DNA of 64,000 nt, taken from contig NC_089221.1 of NCBI RefSeq assembly GCF_963924675.1, positions 85,804,296 to 85,868,295 of the forward strand, in the 5' to 3' direction. The notes beneath the pieces are model-generated. The model was given only the letters and a program-made list of their open reading frames with translations. It was not told the DNA's origin and did not search any database. Position 1 is the stretch's first letter, and each line of letters opens with the position of its first letter. Positions 13,211-23,899 of this stretch are shown one piece after another. A program made the position numbers and the translations under genes. The DNA is from Phocoena phocoena. Its lineage: Eukaryota > Chordata > Mammalia > Artiodactyla > Phocoenidae.

Positions 13211-13415
13211 ATTTATTTTTTTTGTGGTACGTGGGCCTCTCACTGTTGTAGCCTCTCCCGTTGTGGAGCACAGGCTCCAGACGCACAGGCTCAGCAGCCA
13301 TGGCTCACGGGCCCAGCTGATCCGTGGCATGTGGGATCTTCCCAGACCGGGGCACGAACCCGTGTCCCCTGCATCGGCAGGCGGACTCTCAACCACTGCG
13401 CCACCAGGGAAGCCC
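13211..13415 (-). mobile_element. CHR-1-type SINE, short form, inside L1-A
   Basis: The segment has a T-rich tail (13,211-13,223), then GTACGTGGGCCTCTCACTG through to the terminal ACCACTGCGCCACCAGGGAA. It is flanked by a perfect 16-bp target-site duplication GTAGAGAGTTTTATTT at 13,195-13,210 and 13,416-13,431. The body lacks the about 90-bp 3' segment carried by the copy at 62,612. An intact duplication and low decay show it is much younger than the L1 it interrupts. Confidence 0.97.
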
Positions 13416-14320
13416 GTAGAGAGTTTTATTTTAATTACAGATTCTATTTCACTTCTAGTGATCAGTCTATTCAAATTGTCTCTTCTTGACTCAGTCTTGG
13501 CAGGCTATATGTTTCTAGAATTTTGTCTATTTATTCTAGGTTGTCCAACTTGTTGGCATATGACTATTCATAATATCCTCTTATGAGATACAATGTGTTT
13601 GTTCTTTTCCTGGTTTACTTCCCGTAGTTGATTTCTAATATTGTATCATGTGGTCAGAGAAGATGCTTGATATAATTTCTATCCTCTTAAATTTATTGAG
13701 GCTTGTTTTTTTACCTAGTATTTGGTTTATCCTGCAGCACGTTCCATGTGCACTTGAAAAAAATGTATATTCTGCTTTTTTTTGGTTGTAGTGTCCTATA
13801 AATATCTATTAAGGCCAACTGGTCTATTGTGTTATTTAAGACCTCTGTTAGCTTGTTGATTTTCTGTCTGAATGATGTGTCCATTGATATATGTGGGGTG
13901 TTAAAATCTCCTATTATTGGATTATTGTCAGTTCCTCCCTTTATGCTTCTTAGTATTGCTTTATATTTTTAGGTACTTCTGTATTGGTGCATATATGTTA
14001 GTGGTTGTAATATCCTCTTTTGGTATTGATTTTATCATTATCATTATATAGTACCCTTCTTCACCTTTCTTTACAGACTTTGTTTTAAAGTCTATTTTGT
14101 CTGATATGAGTAGTACTACCTCCACTTTCTTGTAGTTTCTATTTGCATGAAATATCTTTTTCCATCCCTTCACTTTCAGTGTGTGTGTGTCTTTCACCCT
14201 GAAGTGAGTCTCTTGTAGGCAGCATGTTGAAGGTCTTATTTTTTTAATCCAGTAAGCCACCCTAAGTCTTTTGATTGTAGCATTCAGTCCATTGACATTG
14301 ATAGGTATGTACTTATTGTC

Positions 14321-14528
14321 TTTTTTTTTTTTTTTTGCCGTACGCAGGCCACTCACTGTTGTGGCCTCTCCCGTCACAGAGCACAGGCTCCAGACGCGCA
14401 GGCTCAGCGGCCATGGCTCATGGGCCCAGCCACTCCACGGCATCTGGGATCTTCCTGGACCGGGGCACGAACCCATGTCCCCTGCATTGGCAGGCGGACT
14501 CTCAACCACTGTGCCACCAGGGAAGCCC
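14321..14528 (-). mobile_element. CHR-1-type SINE, short form, inside L1-A
   Basis: A 16-T tail (14,321-14,336) is followed by GCCGTACGCAGGCCACTCAC and the whole short SINE body, ending CCACCAGGGAAGCCC. It is flanked by CTTATTGTC at 14,312-14,320 and 14,529-14,537. It lies in the ORF2 endonuclease region of L1-A, just upstream of the INVNGLNATIK block. Confidence 0.96.
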
Positions 14529-14749
14529 CTTATTGTCATTTTATTCCCTGCTTTCCAGTTGTTTATGTAGTTCTTTGTTCATTTCCCTTCTTTTTGTTTT
14601 TCCTTTTATGGTTTGATGATTTTCTTTTGTAGTATATTTGAGTTCCTTTCCTTTGATTTTTGTGGCTCTTTTGTGGCTTTTTGATTTTTGGTTACCATGG
14701 GGTTCATGTATTTTGACCCATGATTATATCTACTTGCTTTAAATTGATA

Positions 14750-15950
14750 ATCATTGAAGTTCAGACACACTCTAAATGGTCTATAATTTTTTACTCCCCT
14801 CCTCTACATTTTGTGTTTTCTATGTCCTATTTTACATCTTCATGCTTATCCTTTTACTGTTTATTGCAGTTTTAGTTGATATTACAATTTTTTAAAAATC
14901 TGTGTGCCGGCTTATTTAAGAGAGCTTCAATCCTTACTATATAGTCTCATGTCCTACTGGGATTTTCCCTTTTCTGTAGATTCTTGCTTTTTTTTCCACT
15001 TAGAGAAGACCCTTCATAATTTCTTTTAGGGTAGGTTTAGTATTGCTGAATACTTTCAGTTTTTGCTTGTTTGAGAAATTCTTTCTCTCTTCTTCTACTA
15101 TATATGATAATCGTGCTGGGTAGAGTATCTGAGGTCTCAGGTTTTTCCCTTTCAGGCTTTGACTATATTGTGCCATTCCCATCTGGCCTGCAAAGTTTCT
15201 GCAGAGAAATCAGTTGATAGTCTTATGAGAATTCCCTTGTATATGACTCTTTGTTTTTCTCTTACTGCCTTTAGAATTCTCTATCTTTACCTTTCGCCAT
15301 TTTTATTATAATATGACTTGGTGTGGATCTATTTGGGTTTATCCTGTTGGGGACCTTCTGTGCTTCCTGTCCCTGGATATCTGTTTCCTTCTTTGGGTTT
15401 GGGAAGTTTTTAGCCATAATTTCTTCAGATACATTTTCCATCCCCATTTCTTTCTTTTCCATCTGGAATCCCTATTATGCATAACTTGGCATTTTATATT
15501 ATCTCATAGAGCTCATATGTTGCTTCCATTTTTTAAAATTTGCTTTTCTGTCTGTTGTCCTGATTGGGTTATTTCTATTATTCTATATTCCAGATCACTC
15601 ATTCATTCTTCTGTGTCATTTAGTCAGCTATTGTTTCTAGATTGCTTTTTATGTCAAATTCAATTATCTTTTTTTGTTTGGGTCATCTTTTATTTTCTAG
15701 TTCCTTTTTAAAATGATCTGTGTTTATATTGATAATATTTCTTAATTCAGTTAGCATTTTTACTACCACCTTTTTAAATTCTGTGTGTGGTAGACTAATG
15801 ATCTCTGATTCATTATTTGTTCTTTCAAGGGATTTCTCTTGCCCTTTTATTTGGAGTACTTCCTCTGCTTTTTCATTTTACTTAACTTTCTCTATGAATT
15901 TAGGAGAAATAGTTATCTATTGTGGTTTTGAAGAGGAATTTTTGTGTGGA
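14750..15950 (-). pseudogene. LINE-1 ORF1 remnant
   Basis: Two open pieces remain. 15,271-15,462 has the central EEIMAKNFPN...GQEAQKVPNRINPN...IIIKMAKGKDRE pattern. 15,000-15,182 has the C-terminal KNLRPQILYPARLSY...NKQKLKVFSNTKPTLKEIMKGLL pattern. These are the RRM-adjacent and C-terminal domains of the L1 ORF1 RNA-binding chaperone. The coiled-coil half (above 15,480) is visible only as decayed sequence. Stops and frameshifts separate the pieces. Confidence 0.88.
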
Positions 15951-16259
15951 AGTATTCCTATGCACATTGTGTGTCCAATATCTTTGTGCAAGGTCTGGTT
16001 TTGATGTGGACACCAGCCACAGCTTTCCTCAATGTGTACTGGCCACTGTCACCTTGGTAGGGAATGTGGTTGATGGAGGATCTAAAGCCTGCATAGGGTG
16101 TGAGGCAGGACTCCTTTTCTGTTCTGTAGCTGTGCTGCCCTCTCAGGGGTAAGGTCTGCTTTCAAATTGCTGGAGGAATAACCCAGAGGGTCAGGCCCAA
16201 GAAGTCTCTTTTCCCTTTGAGTGTGTGTTTTGCCCCAAAGAACGGGACTACTGAAGTAA

Positions 16260-16830
16260 GTGAGGCTTGTGTGCTCGCAGAGGTCTGATGAGCTGCCTAT
16301 GTAGGAAGCCACAGCTCCACTGAGGCACAGCCCAAGGTTGTGTCCCTTCCACTGTTGTGTTCATTCCAGATCTAATGCAAGGCTGTGTCATGGAGTGGTC
16401 AGGCTGGAACATTTGCTAGGCTGGGTGGGGATCAGGCCCTTGTGGCTCTGGGAACTGAAGCAACTGTGCAGACTTCAGAGATCTGGGCTGCTGCTACCCC
16501 ACCCACACCCCAGGCCTCTGAGCCTTCTCTGTGTCCCTAGATCCACTCTTCCACCAGGACCTGTCTGCCCCAGATCCAGTGCCAGACTGTGGTGTGGAGT
16601 AGGTGGAGCTGAGAGCAGGACCAGCCATGGCCTGCTGGTTATGGTGGTTTCTGAGGCACAGCTTAAGAAAGCACTGGCAATGGCTGCTGCTGCTTCACCA
16701 GGATCACACCCCAGGCCCCAAGGTTGTCTCTGCATAGCTAGGGGAAGTTTTTTCTCAGGACATGGCTGGCCCAGATCCTGCACCAAGTTGTGATGTGGAA
16801 TGGGAAGGGCCAGGGTGCTTGCCTCACTTG
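16260..16830 (-). repeat. about 200-bp monomer repeats in an L1 5' UTR (three copies)
   Basis: A landmark with a CCAGATC-type start and a following TGTGRTGTGGARTRGG-like block recurs at 16,366, 16,570 and 16,771, so spacing is 204 and 201 bases. Upstream parts of the units also align. Units 2 and 3 share GGCTGCTGCT and CACACCCCAGGCC; units 1 and 3 share GAGGCACAGC and CAAGGTTGT. The copies are imperfect. The array sits at the outer 5' end of L1-A, where monomer promoters of some mammalian L1 lineages lie. Confidence 0.7.
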
Positions 16831-16845
16831 GATTGGGTTTTTCTT

Positions 16846-17282
16846 TGGATATTAATGATAATATATTGATATAATTGCTAACTCACTGAAGGGTGAAAGA
16901 TTTTTGTCATATTCAAGGATTCCCTCTTTTAGTGGGAAAGAGCAATATTGAAAGTATTCCTGGGGGACAAGATTTGTGGTGAGCACTTAGTGAATTTTCT
17001 GTAACTGAGTTACTTCTTCACAATACCTCAAATAAGATACTATTTCAGCTGTGCGTTTTTTCATTCAACTTGGATCCTGGGGAGATGATTTGAACACAAA
17101 TTTCAGGGTGATAAAAGAAAAACAATTACCTCTCAGTTAACAGAAATAGAATAGAAAATATGTAATCAAAGAAAAAATATACCAAGCAATTTATCTCTGT
17201 TGACAGATCCAGCAAAACAATTCATAACAGCAAAGTCATACAGGACCTATTCACATCTTCACAGTGCTTCCTTAGAAAATAT
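16846..17282. other. spacer between two head-to-head LINE-1s
   Basis: About 430 bp of AT-rich sequence that I cannot assign. It contains no open frame longer than about 25 codons of interest and separates the 5' ends of L1-A (minus) and L1-B (plus). Confidence 0.6.
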
Positions 17283-18203
17283 ATATGAGGCTGGGACTGT
17301 ACAAGATGGCACAGTGGGACTGAGGACAAATGGTGGAGTAGAAGGACATGAACTCACTCCTTCTTACAGAAACACCAAAATCACAACTAACTGCTGAACA
17401 GCAATAAAAAAAAAAAATGCCAGGACCTACCAAAAAAGATAGATACCCTATATCCAAAGACAAAGACAAAGAAGCCACGATGAGATGGTAGGAGGGGCAC
17501 AATAAAATCAAATCCCATACATGCTGGGTGGGTGATCTACAAACTGTAAAATAATTATACCACAGAAGTTCTCCTGCAAGAGTGAAGTTCTGAGCCTCAT
17601 ATTGGCTCCCTAGCCTGGGAGTGTGGCAACTGGAGGAGAAGCCCCCAGAGAGTCTGGCTTTGAAGGCCAGTGGGGTTTCACTGCAGGAATTCCACAGGTC
17701 TGGGGGAAAAAGAAACTTCACTCTTGGAGGCTGCACACAGTGTCTCATATGCACCAGGACCCAGGGATAAAAAGGCAGTGACCTCCTAAGAGACTGGGCT
17801 GGACTTACCTGCTAGGACTGGAGGGTCCCCTGTGGAGGTGGGGGATGGCACCAGCTGTGGGGACAGAGACACTGTCAGCAGTGGCTCTGGTGAGTGTTTA
17901 CTGGCATGGGCCCTTTTGGAGGGAGGCTGCCATTTTCTCACTAAAACCTGGCCCCACCCAGTAGCCTTTAGGCTCCAGGGCTGGGAAGCCTCAGGCCAAA
18001 GTGTCAACAGGGTGGTAACAGGGCCTCACCAATCAGCAGACAGGCTGCTTAAAGTCTTTCTAAATAAACAGCTGCCTGATAATAAACACATCCCACACAC
18101 ACAGCCCTGCCCATCAGAGGGACAAGACCCAGCTCCACCCACCAGAGGTGGGTACCAGTCCCTCCCACCAGGAAGCCTGAACAAGCTTCACAGACAGCCT
18201 CAT

Positions 18204-18217
18204 CCACCAGGGGGCAG
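18204..18217 (+). promoter_or_regulatory. CTCF-like core motif in the L1-B 5' UTR
   Basis: CCACCAGGGGGCAG matches the core of the vertebrate CTCF binding consensus (CCACnAGGkGGCRs type). Neighbouring CCACCAGAGGTGG (18,138-18,150) is a weaker relative. The match is visible in sequence; occupancy is inference. Confidence 0.45.
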
Positions 18218-18305
18218 ACAGCAGAAGCTAGAAGAACTACAACCCTGCAACCTGCAGAATGGAAATCACAGAAAATTATACAAATTGAGATGGCATATGT
18301 GCCCA

Positions 18306-19370
18306 ATGAAGAAACAAGATAAAACCCCAGAAGGATAGCTAAGTGAAGTAGAGATAGGCAATCTACCTGAAAAAGAATTCAGAGTAATGATAGTAAAGAT
18401 GATCCAAGATCTCAGAAAAAGAATGGAGACACGGATAGAGAACCTATAAGAAATGTTTAAGACCTAGAAGAACAAACAAACAGGTATGAATACAATAATT
18501 AAAATGAAAAATACACCAGAAGGAATCAATAGTAGAAAAATTGAGGCAGAGGAATGCATAACTAAGTGATCTGGAAGACAGAATGGTGGAAATCACTGCT
18601 GCAGAGAAGAATAAAGAAAAAATAATGGAAAGAAATGAGGACAGTCTAAGAGACCTCTGAGACAACATGAAATGCACCAACATTCATATTATAGGGGTCC
18701 CAGAAGGAGAAGAGAAAGGGGCTGAGCAAACATTTGAAGAGATAATAGCTGAAAACGTCCCTAAAATGTGAAAGGAAACAGGCATCCAAGTCCAGGAAGC
18801 TCAGAGAGTCCCAGGCAGGATAAGCCCAAGGAGGAATACTCTGACAGACATAGTAATCAAGTTGACAAAAATTAAAAACAAAGAAAAAATATTAAAAGCA
18901 TCAAGGAAAAAGCAACAAATAATGTACAAGGGAACTCCCATAAGGTTATCAGATGATTTTTTCAGCAGAAATTCTGCAGGCCAGAAGGAAATGGCAGGAT
19001 ATATTTAAAGTGATGAAAGGGAAAAAACTACAACCAAGAATACTCTAACCAGCAAGGCTCTCATTCAGATTTGACAGAGAAATCGAAAGCTTTACAGTCC
19101 AGCAAAATCTAAGAGAATTCATCACCACCAGACCAACATTGCAACAAATGCAAAAGGAACTTCTCTAGGCAGAAAAGAAAAGGCCACACTAGAAACAAGA
19201 AAATTACAAATAGAAAAGCTCACTGGTAAAGGCAAACATACAGTAAAGGTAGGAAATCATCTGCACACAAATATGATATCAAAACCAGCAATTGTGAGAA
19301 GAGGAGAGCACAAATTCAGGATATTGAAAGTTAAAAGACCAGAAACTTAAAACAATCTTGTTTATCTATG
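18306..19370 (+). pseudogene. LINE-1 ORF1 remnant (L1-B)
   Basis: The nucleotide pattern follows L1 ORF1. The coiled-coil part is GAATGGAGACACGGATAGAG and CAGAGAAGAATAAAGAAAAA. It is followed by GGGGTCCCAGAAGGAGAAG (VPEGE block), CTGAGCAAACATTTGAAGAG, the CAGGAAGCTCAGAGAGTCCC block and the AGCAGAAATTCTGCAGGCCA C-terminal block. In-frame stops and small indels break it. Confidence 0.85.
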
Positions 19371-19399
19371 AACTGCTGTATCAAAATCTCATGGTAACC

Positions 19400-19455
19400 A
19401 AAAATCTACAATAGATACACACACAAAAAATCTACAATAGATACACACACAAAAA
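19400..19455 (+). repeat. two-copy tandem duplication at the ORF1-ORF2 junction of L1-B
   Basis: AAAATCTACAATAGATACAC followed by ACACAAAA occurs twice back to back with a period of about 27 bases. Other L1 copies in this window have one unit at the matching position (for example near 28,625). It is probably a replication-slippage duplication. Confidence 0.8.
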
Positions 19456-19459
19456 GGAA

Positions 19460-22325
19460 GACAAAAGACATAGACTGGCTGAATCAATACAAAAACAAAA
19501 CCCATATATATGCTGTCTAAAGGAGACCCACTTCAGATCTAAGGACACATACAGACTGAAAGCGAGGGGATGGATCAAGGTATTCCATGCAAATGGAAAT
19601 CAAAAGAAAGCTGGAGTAGCGATACTCATATCAGATAAAATAGACTTTAAAATAAAGAATGTTACAAGAGACAAAGAAGGACACTACATAATGATCAAGG
19701 GATCAATCCAAGAAGAATATGTAACACTTGTAATATATATATGCACCCAATATAGGAGCACCTCAATACATAAGGCAAATGCTAGCAGCCATAAAAGGAG
19801 AAATCAACAGGAACACAATAATAGTGGGAGACTTTAACACCCCACTTTCATCAATGGATAGATCATCCAGATAGAAAATCAATAAGGAAACAAAGGCCTT
19901 AAATGACACATTACACCAAATGGACTTAATTGTTATTTACAGAGCATTCCATCCAAAAGCAGCACAATACACATTCTTCTCAAGTGCACATGGAACATTC
20001 CCCAAGACTGATCACACAGCAAGCCTCAGTAAATTTAAGAAAATTTAAATCATATCAAGCATCCTTTCCAAGCACAATGCTATGAGATTAGAAATCAAGT
20101 ACAAGAAAAAAGTGTAAAAAGCACAAACACTTGGAGGCTAAACAAACAATGGATCACTGAAGAAATCAAATAGGAAATCAAAAAATACCTAGAGACAAAT
20201 GAAAACGAAAGTATGCCACTCCAAAACCTATGGGACATAGCAAAAGCAGTTCTAAGAGAGAAATTTATAGCAAAACAATCAATCTTACATCAGGAAACAA
20301 GAAATGTCTCAAATAGACAACCTAACCTCACACCTAAAGCAACTAGAGAAAGAAGAACAAACAAAACCCAAAGTTAGTAGAAGGAAAGAAATCATAAAGA
20401 TCAGAGCACAAATAAATGAAATAGAGATGAAGAAAACAGTAGAAAAGATCAATGAATCTAAAATCTGGTTCTCTGAAAAGACAAACAAAATTTATAAACT
20501 TTAGCCACACTCATCAAGAAAAAGGAGGAAAGGACTCAAATCAATAAAATTAGAAATGAAAAAGGAGAAATTACAACTGACATCACAGAAATACAAAGGA
20601 TCATAGGAGACTACTACAAGCAACTATACGCCAATGAAATGGACAACCTAGAAGAAATGGACAAATTCTTAGAAAGGTTCAATTGTCCAAGACTGAACCT
20701 TGAAGAAATAGAAAATATCAACCAACCAATCACAAGTACTGAAATGGAAACTGTGATTAAAAAACTCCCAACAAAGAAAAGTTCATGACCAGCTTGCTTC
20801 ACAGGTGAATTCTATCAAACATTTAGAGAAGAGTTAACACCTATCCTTTGGAAAACATTCCAAAAATTTGCAGAGGAAGGAACATTCCCAAGCTCATTCT
20901 ATGAGGCCACCATTACCATGATACCAAAACCAGACAAAGATTCCACAAAAAAAGAAAATTATACAGGCCAATATCACTGATGAATATAGATGCAAAAATC
21001 CTCAACAAAAGACTAGCAATCCAAATCCAAAAATACATTAAAAGGATCATACACCATGATCAAGTGGGATTTATCCCAGGGATGCAAGGATACTTCAATA
21101 TCTGCAAATCAATCAGTGTAATACACCACATCAACAAACTGAAGAATAAAAATCATATGATCATCTCAATAGATGCAGAAAAAGCTATTGACAACATTCA
21201 ACCCCCACTTATGATAAAAACTCTCCAGAAAGTGGGTAGAGAGGGAACCTACCTCAACATAATAAAGGCCATGTAGGACAAACATACAGCTAACATCATT
21301 CTCAATGGTGAAAAACTGAAAGCATTTCCTCTAAGATCAGGAACATGACAAGGATGTCCACTCTACCAATTTTATTCAACATAGTTTTGGAGGTCCTAGC
21401 CACAGCAGTCAGAGAAGAAAAGGAAATAAAAGGAATCAAAATTGGAAAAGAAGTAAGTGTCACTCTTTGCAGATGACACATTACTATACATAGAATATCC
21501 TAATGATGCTACCAGAAAACTATTAGTGCTCATCAATGAATTAGGTAAAGTGTCAGGATACAAAATAAATACACAGAAATATGTTGCATTTCTATACATT
21601 AACAAAAGATCAGAAAGAGAAATTTAGAAAATGATCCCATTTACTATCGCAGCAAAAAGAATTAAATACCTAGGAATAAACCTACCTAAGGAAGCAAAAG
21701 ACCTGTACTCTGAAACATATAAGACACGATGAAAGAAACTGAAGATGACACAAATAGATGGAAAGATTTACCATATACGTAGATTGAAGAATCAATGTTG
21801 TCAAAATGACTATACTACACAAGGCAATCTACAGATTCAATGCAATCTGTAGGAATCCCAGAAATAAACCCATAAACCTATGGTCACCTAATCTATGAGA
21901 AAGGAGTCAAGAATATACAATGGAGAGAAGACAGTCTCTTCAATAAATGGTGCTGGGAAAACTGGTCAGCTATATGTAAAAAAAAATGAGATCAGAACAT
22001 TCTTTAACACCATACACAAAAGTAAACTCAAAATTAGTTAAAGACCTAAAAGTAAGACAGGATACTATAATACTCCTAGAGGAAATCACAGGCAGAACAC
22101 TCTTTGATATAAATCTCAGCAATATCTTTTTTGATCTGTCTCCTAATGGAAATAAAAACATAAATAAACAAATGGAGCCTAATTAAACTCAAAATCTTTT
22201 GCACAGCAGAGGAAATCATAAACAAAACTACAAGACAACCCACAGAATGGGAAAAAATATTTGCAAATGATGTGACCAATAAGGGATTAATCTCCAAAAT
22301 TTACAAACAAACAGCTCATGCAGCT
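19460..22325 (+). pseudogene. LINE-1 ORF2 remnant (L1-B)
   Basis: The extreme N-terminus of the endonuclease is missing: sequence jumps into the AAAAGACATAGACTGGCTGA block. A 98-codon open piece at 20,980-21,276 keeps the reverse-transcriptase palm: [20 protein letters not shown] and [12 protein letters not shown], then ID where active copies have FD. The active-site ADD is at about 21,465-21,480 ([11 protein letters not shown] in a different frame). The C-terminal cysteine-rich region is truncated. Frameshifts and stops make it non-functional. Confidence 0.9.
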
Positions 22326-23899
22326 ATGATAACCACAGAACAAAGGGGAGGCCGTGCTAACCATCTAGTGCAGGCTCTGGTCACCACAACACCAGTCACA
22401 CCCCTTATCAAGGCCACAATGGCCAGCACACACTAAGGAAAGAGGCAGCAAGCATCCACAGAAAAAACAGCCTTCACACCAAAATATTAAACCCATGCTG
22501 GATACATAGGGTTTTGCCCACATAAAAATAGCCCTCCAAGACCACAATAGATAATTGTTTCTCCTGAACTCATAGAGTGAGAGAAATATTAGTAAAATGA
22601 AGATGTAGAGGAACCACTCTCAATTAAAAGATCAAGAGAATTCCTCTGAAAGAACAAAAAATGAAACAGACCTCTACAGTCTAATAGATACTGAGGGCAA
22701 AAAGGAGATAATGAAAATACTGAAGGAAATAAGAAAGGCTATCAATAGAAATACAGATTACTGTAAAAAGGAACTAGAAATTAAAAAGAAGAGCCAAGAA
22801 AAGTTCAGAAACTCATTTGCTGAGACAAAAGCTGAGCTAAAATCAATGAACGGCAGATTGAATAATTCAGAATAATGAATAAGTGATCTGGAAGATATAA
22901 TAATGGAAATCAGCCAATCAAAACACCAGAGAGAAAACCACACACATTAAAAAGCAATATAAGAGACCTATGAGATAATATAAAGTGTGCCAATCTATGT
23001 ATAACAGGGATTCCAGAAGGAACAGAAAGAGAAAAGAGGATTGAAAATATATTTGAAGAAATTATGGCAGAAACCTTCTGAAACCTAAAGAAGGAAACAG
23101 ATATCTAAGTACAGGAAGCACAGAGGGTCCCAAACAGTCCTACACCAAGACATATTGTAATTAAAATGGCAAAAGTTAAAGATAAAAAGAAGAATCTAAA
23201 GGCAGCAAGATAAAGAGTTAATTACAACGGAAATCCCATAAGGTTAGCAGATGACTTCTCTGCAGAAACTTTGCAGGCCAGAAGGGAGTGACAAGATATA
23301 TTCAAAGTCCTGAAAGAGAAAAAGCTGCAACCTAGGATACTCTACACAATAAGATTATTTAGAATAGATATAGTGATTAAGAATTACTCAGACAAGCAAA
23401 AACTAAAAGAAAACAGCAAGTCTAAACCTATCGTAAAATAAATATTGAAAGGTCTTCTCGAAATAGAAAGGAAGCAAGAATCTATAGGGAAGAGAAAATC
23501 ACAATTGGAAAGTAAATCATTTAAATAAGTCGTATACAGATTAAAAACTCAAAAAAATTTTTGTGAAAGTGATGATAAACACAAGGAACAGAAAAAGGAT
23601 GAACATGAAGGTAAAAGAGGACATCAAAATCATAAAATGTGGGGGAGAAGAGTAAGAAAATTGTAGATTTTTTTGTTTTTTAGAATGTGTTGGAGCCTCT
23701 GTGACTATCAGTCTAAAGCAAGTAGATACAGGAAGGGGTTAACATACTTGAAAAACAGGGTAACCAGTAATCAAATACGTACAATAGATTCACAAAAACC
23801 CAAAAGAAGAGAACACAAGCATATAAAAGGAAACCATCAAACCAGAAAAACAAAAAGAAAATAACAAAGAAGAAATACAAAACCAATGGGAAAACAAGG

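Larger units (their letters stand above)
11850..14600 (-). pseudogene. LINE-1 ORF2 remnant (endonuclease and reverse transcriptase)
   Basis: The 5' part (about 14,300-13,960) keeps an endonuclease N-terminus with INVNGLNATIKR, WIKK, CLQETHF and KGWKKIFHANRN, which are typical L1 AP-endonuclease landmarks. The reverse-transcriptase active-site region is at 12,489-12,690, reading [18 protein letters not shown]; the usual phenylalanine before ADD is leucine. The cysteine-rich C-terminal part lies below 12,480. Two SINEs (13,211-13,415 and 14,321-14,528) and many frameshifts interrupt it. It cannot encode an active protein. Confidence 0.92.
11171..16845 (-). mobile_element. near-full-length LINE-1 (L1-A), with two SINE insertions
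   Basis: Going 5' to 3' on the minus strand it holds a GC-rich 5' UTR (about 16,845-15,960), a broken ORF1 (about 15,950-14,750), a broken ORF2 (about 14,600-11,850) and a 3' UTR with an A/T-rich tail at 11,171-11,185. Excluding two SINEs (about 205 bp each plus duplications) it is about 5.2 kb, slightly short of a complete mammalian L1 of 6 kb or more. A weak target duplication may exist (GATATAACTAGC at 11,159 versus GATATAATTGCT at 16,868). The ORFs are full of frameshifts and stops, so it is dead. Its 5' end faces that of L1-B. Confidence 0.96.
17283..22325 (+). mobile_element. LINE-1 with 5' UTR, 3'-truncated (L1-B)
   Basis: It starts with an artiodactyl-type L1 5' UTR: ACAAGATGGCACAGTGGGAC, GTAGAAGGACATGAACTCAC, CAAAATCACAACTAACTGCT, CAAAGACAAAGAAGCCACGA. 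The 5' UTR runs to about 18,320, ORF1 to about 19,370 and ORF2 to 22,325. It stops inside the ORF2 C-terminus, after the CAGCTCATGCAGCT block, where another L1 5' end begins. It therefore lacks its own 3' UTR and poly-A. Another internal loss is visible near 21,855. Its 5' UTR differs from the monomer-bearing type in L1-A. Confidence 0.95.

Noticed and set aside
13065..13586. 173-codon plus-strand open frame
   Set aside because: It runs through antisense L1 into the SINE at 13,211-13,415 and out again. There is no domain, and the centre is simply the SINE in translation.
13961..14539. 192-codon minus-strand open frame, the longest in the window
   Set aside because: The N-terminal third is a translated SINE fused by chance to a surviving piece of the L1 endonuclease. 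It is a chimera of two mobile elements, not a host gene.
16082..16800. CpG-island promoter of a host gene
   Set aside because: The GC-richer stretch is the 5' UTR of L1-A. CpG is not dense and no first exon follows.
19400..19455. CRISPR-like direct repeat
   Set aside because: There are only two abutting copies without a spacer, inside a LINE-1 in a mammalian genome.
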